Assembly (NCBI GenBank): GCA_963580455.1
Contig: OY756961.1
Span: 24,285,001 to 24,349,000 of the forward strand
Length of the DNA: 64,000 bases
From: Euonymus europaeus
Taxonomy: Eukaryota > Streptophyta > Magnoliopsida > Celastrales > Celastraceae
Reading direction: 5' to 3'
Part shown: piece after piece, positions 55,194 through 64,000 of the stretch
How the letters are laid out: each line of letters starts with the position of its first letter
How positions within the stretch are numbered: the stretch's first letter is position 1
Notes under the pieces: model-generated
What the model was told of the DNA's origin: nothing
Databases searched by the model: none
Seen by the model: the letters and a program-made list of their open reading frames with translations, nothing else
Translations under genes and position numbers: made by a program

Positions 55194-55526
55194 TCATCTT
55201 TTCTTAAAGCCATATTTCTTCCGTTCGTAGAAGAGATCAGTTTTGGCACTCCCTAGATTAACAATCTTTGGACATCCATCTCTATCCTTCTCCTGTTGTG
55301 TGCACTCTTTGCAATAATAAGCATCAGAGATTCCCACTCCTCCACAGATGACGCATCGGCCCTGGAATGACCCGTAATTGCATTCATCACAAATTCGGAC
55401 AAGAGTGCAGGGCCGAACATAGGAGTCACAGATTACACACTTTCCATCGCATTTCTCACAGAGTCGTCCAATGGCAATTCCTGGCTGTTTTCGGCACATA
55501 ATCAAATCAGGATGATGTTTGGCCAT
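55194..55526 (-). CDS. PHF5A: PHF5A/Rds3 splicing factor 3B subunit
   Basis: Uninterrupted 110-aa frame ([16 protein letters not shown]...) of exactly the family length. It is cysteine-rich with repeated CXXC pairs ([31 protein letters not shown]) that form the zinc-bound trefoil of PHF5A. It ends in a basic tail ([11 protein letters not shown]). In the SF3b complex of U2 snRNP it helps hold the branch-point adenosine. Extreme conservation makes the call secure. The gene appears to have a 5' UTR intron (55572-56551). Confidence 0.97.
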   Translation of the reverse strand: MAKHHPDLIMCRKQPGIAIGRLCEKCDGKCVICDSYVRPCTLVRICDECNYGSFQGRCVICGGVGISDAYYCKECTQQEKDRDGCPKIVNLGSAKTDLFYERKKYGFKKR

Positions 55527-55571
55527 GATTACAACAAAAAAGTTCTCTTACTGCCTTGCTATGCTAGACAC

Positions 55572-56551
55572 CTGTGAAAATAGCAAAATTCAATAGAATA
55601 TTGAGTTATTGACATGGGAAAAAATGTATAAGAAATTTATAAGGTTCACTCTTTCACAAGAATGTTCAATAAACCACTACATGGGCAGGTACAGAAAAAA
55701 TCTAGCACATAACATCGTTATGAACGAAAGAAGACTCAAAAATTGAACAAGCAGAAAAGGGAGATGAAAATGGAAAGATAGCCAAGTAGAGAACATCAAA
55801 GTAAAGCCCAAAGCCACCCATCACCAATTAGCTATTAGTGTTACCGGCAGTAACAAGTTTGTGCTGATTTCCGTATTTCCTAACCAACAGGGAAAATACT
55901 TCACTTTAGATGTCTGTTTTATAGCATGCACCCAACAAACATAAATATTTTGGGAGGTATCTAATCATCTGACTAGAGCAACTGATTCGACTGACTTTAT
56001 ATGGTACCAATTTTTTCCAAGAGTAAACCTGCGGAAGGTAGCAAAAGCTTTACCCTATGGATAAATATCCATTGTTTCCGCCTTTCCGGTTTGCACATAC
56101 CCTCCAAATTTCCCGTTCTTTGGGTACGCAGACAATTTCAAACCTAGACGACCATTCGCTCTCATAAATCAATGGCAATCATACTTTATCTCTATGCCTT
56201 GGCTGACATTATTTGTAGCTAATTCTACTTATTCTCATCTCATCATCATCATCATCCCAAAAAATTAGAGAAACTCCACTGCATATCACTTTTGCATAAA
56301 CTCCATTACTTATACTTCTACCAAAAGCCACGTCTTTCCAACCAAAACTCCCATAGAAACCTTTCTCTCCATATTACGAAGCACAAACCCAAAAACATAG
56401 CTCGAAAAAGCTTTTTGAATCAAGAAATTTACAAACTTTAGCGGTCGACAGGGGGAAAAAAGGACAAAAATAGAACAGATAAACAAAAGAGTTCCAACAG
56501 AGCCGAACCACAACAAACTAATCATCGAGAAATATGGCTTCGAGAACTAAC
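55572..56551 (-). other. Predicted 5' UTR intron of PHF5A
   Basis: On the minus strand the donor cgttgcag|gttagt (exon end at 56552) and the acceptor ttttcacag|gtgtc (exon start at 55571) bracket a 980-base intron before the start codon. Found from motifs only. Confidence 0.55.
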
Positions 56552-56639
56552 CTGCAACGACTGATAATGGCTCTCTGAGTTTCACGGAGACGCTACACGG
56601 CTACAAAACCAGAGTCGACGCAGAGAGAAACGAAGGGGT

Positions 56640-56784
56640 TTTCTTAGGATGTTCTAGATGCAGTTAAACTAGAGTTCAGAGTTGAATATACAAATATATG
56701 GGCCGGGCCGGGCCGGGGCCCAACCCCATAAACTAATCAATGGCTCAGATGTTTCCTCAACTGCATCTAGGACATTCTAAGAAA
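56640..56784. repeat. Foldback with 26-bp arms across the PHF5A promoter
   Basis: Left arm 56640-56665 (tttcttaggatgttctagatg...) and right arm 56759-56784 are inverted copies with 2 mismatches in 26. The 93-base spacer includes a GC-rich tract of ggccggg/ggccc words (56700-56724). That tract carries TGGGCC-type promoter motifs (site II/TCP-like, common in housekeeping genes) and TATA-like words for PHF5A. Confidence 0.75.
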
Positions 56785-57094
56785 ATTCAAAAGCTACTTG
56801 TCTCTCAAAATAAGGAGGCAGCATTGATGATTCTGAGATATTAGATATCCATTTATGTTATGGGGGTTATCACTTTCCCTCCCTCAGCCCTCCCCCTCCA
56901 CAAAATAGGGAGATGGAAAAAGATGAATTTGCTAAATAAACAAACAATCCTTTACAATCCAAATTCCTTCTCTCTCTTCCCTTTACAGAATGTGAGTTGA
57001 TCAAGGAGCAAACAAGCTAGCCATGGAAAGTCGGGCAAAATCTATGATACCATCCAAAAACTACTGTCATAAGAACAAAGGAGTGCAAATAACT

Positions 57095-59778
57095 CTACTG
57101 AGGATGGTAAGATTGATGGTATTGAGGTGGGACACCATATCCACCGTAAGGTGTTTGCCTGTCATAATACGGAGGAGGTGGCGCTAGCGACTCGGGAGGA
57201 TATGAGTAGGAAGCACTTGGATTTGGGTTGTTAGGATATCCCACAGGTGCTACCAGGTAGCCATAGGTTCCAGCTGATGAACCAGTATAAGGGACGGCTT
57301 GAGCAGAACCCCATAAGCCATATTGTCCAGTGGCTGCACTTTGATAGGGGGCGGGATGGTCTGGCAACAAACGTGCTGGTTGTACATGAGATTGCTGAAA
57401 AGTGGGGACACTTGAATTGGCACTATCCATCGGTGTGGCTGCATGACCAGATACACCAGCCATTCGTGGACGCTTGTTTCCAACCAGCCACTGCTGCCTC
57501 TCCACCTTCTTTGCCCGTGGCAGCTTCCTCTTTGATCGTTGATTCACCTGCTGCTGCTGAGGCTTGGTGGACGGAGCTGCAGGAGGGAGATTCCTTTTTG
57601 CTTTTACTTTCTTTAACACCTCAATACGCTTCTCAAGGTTTTCCCTTGGGAATTCATGATCGAGCTTGTGATCATCAATCACTTTAAGGACTGATTTTAA
57701 TGAATCGACTTCTTTGGCTACCGCCTCATTCTGCAGGAAAGGCTTAATAAACAAGTGCATGTGGATTGTAGAAAACCTTTTTGACTTGAGTACTTGACTT
57801 ACAAGCTAAGTAGACAATCAAATATAGGCATGCAAAATTACCTGCAACTTCAGGGAGTTATTTCCGTTCTTGCACATTTTTTTAGCAAGCCTTTTTGATT
57901 CCTTCAGGTAGGATTGCAATATAGGGACCGGTGGAAACCTTTCCGTCAACCCAAAATCAAAAATAAATTTGATAGCAAGAAGTGGTTTGTCGATGCTAAT
58001 GAGCTTCTGAATGAGTTCTACAATAGACAAGAATCATGATTTCCACATCAACTCTATCCAAAGGAAGAAATTTTAAAAAAAAAATGCGAGAACTGGAAAT
58101 CTTAGGTTCAAAATTATATTACGGCACGCATTAAAGTCAATGATCATACCATTCTTACAATGGCCTTTGAATACTGTTTGGTATAAAAAATTAAAAAGGG
58201 CTTAGTGCTGGGTACATCCATAATAAAGTGAACTTCTTCTCGCATAAACATACAAATACTTGTTCGGGTGCCATAGAAATGTTGTCGTGATCAAATAAAG
58301 GGCTTCTTCGTTATCTCACAACTCTTCCTAATTCCATTCTGATTAAAGTTTTTTCTCCATAATTGCTAACACCTTAATTAAAGCTCCTCCCTATTTAATC
58401 GTTAGAAGGAACCAGTCAGAGCTATTCATTGTTAGTGTTTCACATAAATTGCCTCCTACTTCACATTCATCACTTACTCCAGTTGCAATCCTCACAACCA
58501 ATCCAATCAATAGTTAAAATTTTGAAGTTATTTATTGACCAAACAACAGGAAGGAAACCTTATTTCTTTAGAAAAAAACAAAATGTTAGCAACTATTCTT
58601 TGATCCAAGGTTCACCCCTTTTGTAGTTGAGGGAAGATCGAAACCGTTCTAATTTTACACTTGTTTTCCACATAAACCAGAACTCACATTACATTCACTA
58701 CAACAACAGATATCGGCTGCTGCTCTGAAATAATTCCTTTCAATTATCTTTTTGTATCAAGTTCGAACATAAGAACAACTACCTATCATCACATTGCACA
58801 TAATTCAAATTAGCACATTCTAAGAACAACATTGAATTCAAATCCCAAGAACATCTTACCAGGCACCTTATCTTCAAAACCGATAGCCCTGCACAGTATT
58901 GTAGCCTGCTTGTACCTAGCCACCTTGACAAAGTAATCAACAAGTTCATTCAAATCAAACATGGACTTTAACCCGAACCCAGCCACCAAATTCAAGAAAC
59001 CCAAAGCCTCTAAAGGGGTTTCGCCGTTGGTAGTAGCCTTCTCTTTCCACTCCAAAGCCAGGTTAATGGCTCTCTCCCTCACTTTGTCAGTCAACTTAGG
59101 TTCCAAACCCATAAACTGCTCAAGCAATAGAGCACAAACACGCCTCACACGGAACAATATGGGATCTTTATCACCCTTCGAATGGTGATTCTGGAGATAA
59201 AACCCCTCCATTGCGTCCAGGACCATCGTCCCCGGGTCCGGTGAGAACCGAAGAAATTCCGGTATTTGGGCACGAATGACGTCCCATTCATTCCAATGAT
59301 CCGAAATATAACTCCTCAGTCCCTTCCCATCCGTTCTCTCACACAGTGACCTCAATTCAGCCCGAGTCTCCGCCGAGCACACTAGTTGCTGACTCGGCCG
59401 CACAGATGACGCGGACCGACCCGGTGGAACTGTCAAGTCCTTCCGATTCGATCCCTGTTCGAGTCGATCCTCAGTCGAGGGGATGGGGGAGGACAAAGGT
59501 TCGTCAAAGGTCATTGCATCGTAATGAGAGGCTAAAGATTCAGACTGGAGGACTACGAAGCGGCGGGTGAGAGAAGCCTGGATAGAGGAGAAGTGTGCGT
59601 CGATTTCGGACCAGGTGAGAGCAGAGAATGAAGAAGACGACGAGAGGAGCGAGGAGTGAGATTGCAAGTCATTGAATGCTTTCTTCAAATTCCCCTTCTT
59701 CGTATCGACAAGCTTCAAAGCTTCTTCTATCGTTTCCAGTGTCATCTCCTTGTTCTTCTCGTCTCTCTGAGACGACAT
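57095..59778 (-). CDS. FRL1: FRIGIDA-like protein 1
   Basis: Exons on the minus strand: 59778-58860, 58017-57842, 57730-57095; in frame, 576 aa. N-terminal helical/coiled-coil part (IEEALKLVDTKKGNLKKAFNDLQSHSSLL...WSEIDAHFSSIQASL), then the FRIGIDA domain (about residues 140-420: LRSLCERTDGKGLRSYI...VLDAMEGFY...EALGFLNLVAGFGL...YKQATILCRAIGF...NNSLKLQNEAVAKEVDSL). A Pro/Gln/Tyr-rich tail ends YGVPPQYHQSYHPQ. The order and the end match Arabidopsis FRL1 better than FRI or FRL3. FRL1 is a nuclear scaffold component of the FRIGIDA complex that raises FLC transcription and delays flowering in winter annuals; that role here is inferred. Confidence 0.92.
58018..58859 (-). other. FRL1 intron 1
   Basis: An 842-base GT-AG intron on the minus strand inside FRL1. 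The plus-strand frame 58429-58626 within it has no support as a gene. Confidence 0.8.
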
Positions 59779-60847
59779 TGAAACTGAAAAATCCAGGGGT
59801 AAAAAAAACCTAGTAAAAATAAAGAAGACGACGAGAGATCAGAATCGAAGATGGAAACGCCACCGTCTGGACCGTTCCCCAAGATATCTATAACTCGGGA
59901 AAATTATCGATAGAGGTTATTGGAGCGTTTATACACTTATTTATATCAGTTTATAAGCTTATTTATATCGGTTAATAATCACATCAATTATAATCTCTGA
60001 ATTTTCTCTATTATTCCTATTTTTTTACATATTTATCATTTTATCTCTCAAGATATATGTAAAATTTTGAAAAAAATTACATATTCGAACTCAATGCGTA
60101 AAACTCTTTCCAACAAGACTCATATTCGATAGCTTTTATTTAATTATTAAAGTATTTTATATACTCCTAATAGTAAATTAACAGCTTATACGCTATCAAA
60201 ATTTACGCTCTACCAAACAGCACACAATTTATTTTACAGCTTATACACTACAGAACTTATAGGCTATCAAAATTTATGCCCTACCAAACGTACCTTAGTC
60301 TCTTCAATGTCAACAATACAATAGGAAAAAAAAAAACGAAAGTCAAGCTTTATCGGTGAAGCGAACTCCAATCCAAAACAAATTTTTGGACAGACTAAAA
60401 ATTGTACAAGTCCACAATAGTGGACCAGCTTCCCATTCCCCCTATAACTCAGCCCACAAATCAGGCCCAAAAACTCTCCAGCAATTATAAGCCCATGGCC
60501 CATAGTAGGTGGTTTCCCATAAATCATGGAAAAAAAATGAGAGAATTGTCGACCGGTTCATTTTCCTATACTTATTAAGTGTAAGTCCACTCAAAAAATT
60601 TATTTGGAGGCCAATTTAATTTACTGTAACTTTAGTATTTTTTTCATAAATAAATTTTTAAAGCGTTTTATCTCTTAAAATATATGGTAAATTTCAAAAA
60701 AAAATTACATATTTGAACTCAGCACGTAAAACTCTTTATAATAAGATTCATCATGGATAGTTTTTAATGTACTTTTTTAATTATATTATTTTTTAAAAAT
60801 AATTTAATTATTATATATGTTATATAATTATGTTTTTTTTTACCACT

Positions 60848-61090
60848 GTAACCTAAATAATAAGTGTTAAGCCCTAAGAGGAATGAATTCGTTAAATCCT
60901 AACGAGCTCGTGTATCGTATTTTATGTTGTAAGTTAAACAATAAGTGTTAAATCCTAAGGGGAACGAATTCTTTAAATCCTAACGGACTCATGTATCGTA
61001 TTTTCATGTTGTAACTTAAACAACAAGTGTAAAACCCTAAGACGAATTAATTAGCTAAACCCTTATGGGCTCGTCTATGCTGAGTATATT
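60848..61090. repeat. Tandem repeat, three units of about 82 bp
   Basis: Units start near 60848, 60929 and 61011 with gtaa(c/g)(c/t)taaa(t/c)aa(t/c)aagtgt. Each then has ccctaag, gaattc/gaattaatt, taaa(t/c)cc and g(c/a)ctcgt/ctcatgtat. The third unit is the most diverged. Confidence 0.8.
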
Positions 61091-61706
61091 GATTAAGACA
61101 ATAAAATAATTACTTAAAATAGAGAAATTAATATTTTTCTAAATTAAATTTCCTTCATTTAATATATACTTTTCTAGAGAAAAAAAAAGTACTTTTCTAG
61201 AAAGCATCCAACATTGTCATGAATTTAGAAAATAAAAGTCAAATTAATTATATAAAAAAACATAATAACTAGACTTGATTGCAAACAAGTTTAAATGAGT
61301 GATCTTACCCTTAATAAAGTAGATCTACCTACAATTTTGCCCAAAAAGAAAATTGTGTTAGGACTTGAATTTAGGACATATATAACTTATGTTCAAATTT
61401 AGTTTAATCCGAATTGAACGAATCAATCATCTTAATCAGACAAAATTTTATCACTCCACCTTCATGTGAGAAAGGTTATTGAAGAATTCATAGGAAAAAA
61501 AGCTAGAGTTGATGGGGAATAGAAGGACTAATAGCATCAACACAATGGAAAGAAATGGACAAAAAGCTATGTTTATTAGGTCCTCCATGTTCTATGCACG
61601 CAAGATAGGTAGACATAACAAGCACAGCTAAATTCAATGTTTTAGTTGTTGTCTAAAGTTGATGTTTAGTTCCTTTTCCGTTTTTATTTTGACAACAATC
61701 ATGTCC

Positions 61707-62201
61707 AATCGTGTTAGGATGTTCTCCGTTGTCCCACATCGGGGACTTCTGAGCCCCTGACATATAAATAAGGGCAAGCCCTTCCTAACCATGTAATCAA
61801 ATTTTGGAGCATGGTCTTGAGCTTGGTTACAGTCGGCCCATGACTTTTGTGCGTGAGTGACGGTTGAACTTGGTTGCTGATTGGGTTATTTGGCCTAGAA
61901 TAACGACATGGTATCGGAGCCAGGTTGCGATCTAGTGTGGGACACATCCTACTTCACGTGTTGAGACGTCGGTCTGTCCACCTCACACGTGCGGAGGGTG
62001 TTAGGATGTTTTCAGTTGTCTCACATCGGATACTTCTAAGCCACCTACCCATTAATAAGAGTAAGTCCTTCCTAATCATATAGCCAAGTTTTAGGACATA
62101 GCTTTGGACTTGGTTACAGTCGACCCATGACTTCTATGCGTGGGTGACGGTTGGACTTAATTGTTGGTTGGGTTCTTTGGGCCCAGAATTATGACAAATC
62201 G
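61707..62201. mobile_element. Complete TRIM retroelement with 5-bp target-site duplication
   Basis: LTR 1 (61712-61908, starts TGTTAGGATG, ends ACA) and LTR 2 (61999-62196, same ends) surround an internal part of only 90 bases. The internal part begins with the primer site TGGTATCGGAGCC (61909-61921) and ends with a purine-rich gcggaggg just before LTR 2. Each LTR holds the cccacatcgg motif seen in many plant TRIMs; LTR 1 adds a TATA word (tataaata). The whole 485-bp element is flanked by AATCG at 61707-61711 and 62197-62201. It has no coding capacity, so it would have moved only with help from another element. The LTRs differ at many sites, so it is old. Confidence 0.93.
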
Positions 62202-62429
62202 TGATGATCAAGATGGGTTTCTCATAAGAGGATTTAATTAATTTGGATTAAAGTGTTAGTTATGTCTTATGAGAAACTCATGTCTCTCATTCGCTAGTAA
62301 TATATTTTGTATAATATTCTTTTTTATTCTCTAGATAAACTCTTTGAAAAAGGAGAGAGAGACATGCGATATGCATATGCTATGTTACAACTGTGTATGC
62401 ACGTGTTATGTCCTGTTGATGAAGACTAA

Positions 62430-62710
62430 GGGTCCGTTTGTTATGCATTTTTCACAGCATTAAGCTATTGGATCCGTATAAAATGTTTTACTAACAAAAT
62501 GTCAAAATTTATTGACAACTTAAAGTTTCGGGCCTCACAGTTTTAAAATGTGTAAAATGAAATGTTGTTATCCCATAGTTTTTCACAACATGTTATATAG
62601 TTTAAAGTTGTGGGCTCCACAGCTTTTTATACAAACGCTTTTCATAGTTTTAAGCACGACATTTTTGACAAATTAAAGCTATTAAATACAATTATGAAAC
62701 AAACGGAATC
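62430..62710. mobile_element. Tourist-like (PIF/Harbinger) MITE, 281 bp
   Basis: The termini GGGTCCGTTTGTTatg and the reverse complement of aaacaaacggaatc form imperfect inverted repeats. TAA occurs at both outer edges (62427-62429 and 62711-62713), the target duplication typical of the superfamily. No coding content. Confidence 0.65.
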
Positions 62711-63610
62711 TAAATATAGATGACCCTACTAACATGGCAATAGTTAGTGGTTTCTCTATTTGTGTACCACATATGGGTCTTGGTCTATGATGACAATAAG
62801 TAGGCAGATACTTTATGTTTTTTTTTCGTTCTTTTAAACTATCTATTAGCTAGATAGCTATAAGAGTGCATGATACCCTAATCTCGCATTTGGTGAAAAA
62901 TACATGAAAAATTTGGGTTATGCTTGCAATGGTAGGAATGTTCGAGGGCATTGGACAAGGGAAAGGGAGGGTTTTGAAGTGTGACCAATAAAATTAGGAA
63001 AAAATTTATAATCCCGCCCAATGAAAGATGGTATGGTTCTATACAAGGGTATTAATATTAATATACTCCAACATTAATGTTAAAACCGACACTTGTGAAA
63101 AGGGTGAGATGAGAATGAGATGGGATGAGGGTAGGACCTGAAACGATCCCATAAAATTATGTTCAAATTTTTATTAGAACTTTGCAAGCACTCCGCTCTC
63201 CAATGCCCTCAACGCTCCTACTAAATATAGTTTTGAAGATTATAAATGTAATTTACAAGAAAAATTGTGAGTTCTAGCTACACTATTAATTCTACAACCA
63301 TGGCATATGCCGGTTTGACTTGTACATATGTTGAAGAGATGGATCACGAGCATATGCCGGTTTTCTTGACCAATTAAGTTATTTACTTTGTATTTTCATA
63401 AAGCCCAAAAGACACCAAGTTTCAATTGTCATTTTCAAAATCAAAACAAATTCCTAGTTGTCCAAAACTTGGATGAATTCTTGTTTCCTTCAACTATTAC
63501 AAAATTTGTATTGAATAGACCAATTAAGTCGTCATATACACCATTGATTTCATATTTTCCTTTTACATAGTTATATCCTAATATATAACCTCAATAAGAA
63601 ACACATGCTC

Positions 63611-63811
63611 TCTACTGGGATAGTCTGGTTGATTTTTTTTTCTGTATAGAGAGTGTGTAGAGAGTGGGAGGTCTCTCCCTTTCTACCAATTTGAGTGAGA
63701 TTTATCATTATTGTGATGATAATTATAAAAGAGAGAGTGTTATCTTTCTTTGTGTAGCTTATTGGGTCTTCATATTTGTGTTGAGTATTTTCTCATTGGT
63801 ATCAAAAAAAT
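63611..63811 (+). mobile_element. Short retroposon resembling LTR R-U5 plus primer site, with A tail
   Basis: Flanked by identical 18-base repeats aataagaaacacatgctc at 63593-63610 and 63812-63829. The body of about 200 bases ends gagtattttctcattggtatc followed by seven A. The end looks like a Copia-type LTR end (...tctca) joined to the first bases of the initiator-tRNA primer site (tggtatca). The long target duplication and A tail point to LINE-type target-primed insertion rather than integrase. Confidence 0.6.
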
Positions 63812-64000
63812 AATAAGAAACACATGCTCATACATTTAAATTTGTCCAGTTGCACATTATTCTTTAAGAAACATATAGTGGCCGAGTTTTTTGTTGGGTT
63901 ATTTATTAATTATACGATGAAAAATAACATTAAAAATTAAAGCTTGTAAAATAACGATAAATAATAATTGAAAGTTTATTTACAAATATTCTGAACAATT

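Larger units (their letters stand above)
59779..64000. other. Gene-free, repeat-rich end of the window
   Basis: No gene is supported. Contents: MITE-like AT-rich sequence at 59925-60300 (repeated words acagcttatac / ctatcaaaattta); a direct repeat pair near 60030-60150 and 60650-60780; a three-unit tandem repeat (60848-61090); a TRIM (61712-62196); a Tourist-like MITE (62430-62710); and a short retroposed fragment (63611-63811). Confidence 0.6.

Noticed and set aside
57247..57687. 146-codon plus-strand frame
   Set aside because: Antisense to the last FRL1 exon.
61712..62196. Possible Cassandra-type TRIM with 5S rRNA-like LTRs
   Set aside because: I see no 5S rRNA internal promoter boxes in the LTRs, so it is called a generic TRIM.

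Overview
The window is nuclear DNA of a eudicot plant. The evidence is intron-rich genes with GT-AG introns, plant-only families (WRKY20, FRIGIDA-like, PAT1-type GRAS, plastid mTERF9, ABCC/MRP3), AT-rich spacers and a typical plant load of retroelements (Copia, TRIM, SINEs, MITEs). The species cannot be read from the sequence. I rebuilt gene models by hand from splice motifs, reading-phase arithmetic and remembered protein families. No transcript or database evidence was available.

Layout. 1-3503: 5' half of a Copia LTR retrotransposon on the minus strand, with gag and pol open to the window edge. 3504-9151: spacer with MITE-like repeats, an AT-rich tandem repeat and a decayed FAR1/MULE-type fragment. 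9152-15077: complete ABCC3-type transporter (10 exons, 1507 aa). 14917-20843: an imperfect tandem segmental duplication of the interval between the transporter and its neighbour. Its first copy carries an inverted, partly re-duplicated copy of the neighbour's exon 1. 19844-28245: plastid DUF21/CBS (CNNM/CorC-like, MGR8/9-type) gene (14 exons, 704 aa). 28366-28743: small conserved-looking protein, minus strand. 28792-32565: spacer. 32566-36027: MTERF9, minus strand, head to head with a small plastid DnaJ-type zinc-finger gene at 36277-37295. 37296-45339: spacer with SINEs, then the 5' UTR intron of a PAT1-subfamily GRAS gene (CDS 45340-46932). 49614-54296: WRKY20 (6 coding exons, 587 aa). 55194-55526: PHF5A/Rds3 splicing factor, minus. 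57095-59778: FRL1-type FRIGIDA-like gene, minus. 59779-64000: spacer with tandem repeats, a complete TRIM, a Tourist-like MITE and a short retroposed fragment of LTR-retroelement RNA.

How the parts fit. Most genes are unrelated housekeeping or regulatory loci. Three (DUF21/CBS, MTERF9 and the zinc-finger protein) appear to act in plastids, and two of them share a short divergent promoter. The ABCC3 - DUF21 adjacency matches the Arabidopsis pair At3g13080 - At3g13070 as I recall it. The most unusual structure is between these two genes. After the intergenic block was duplicated, the spare copy of DUF21 exon 1 was rearranged into a roughly 190-bp inverted repeat with a 393-bp spacer. It lies just downstream of a copied DUF21 promoter that still has its TATA box. 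If transcribed, it would make a hairpin RNA complementary to the neighbouring DUF21 mRNA, which is the layout expected of a newly formed siRNA or MIRNA locus.
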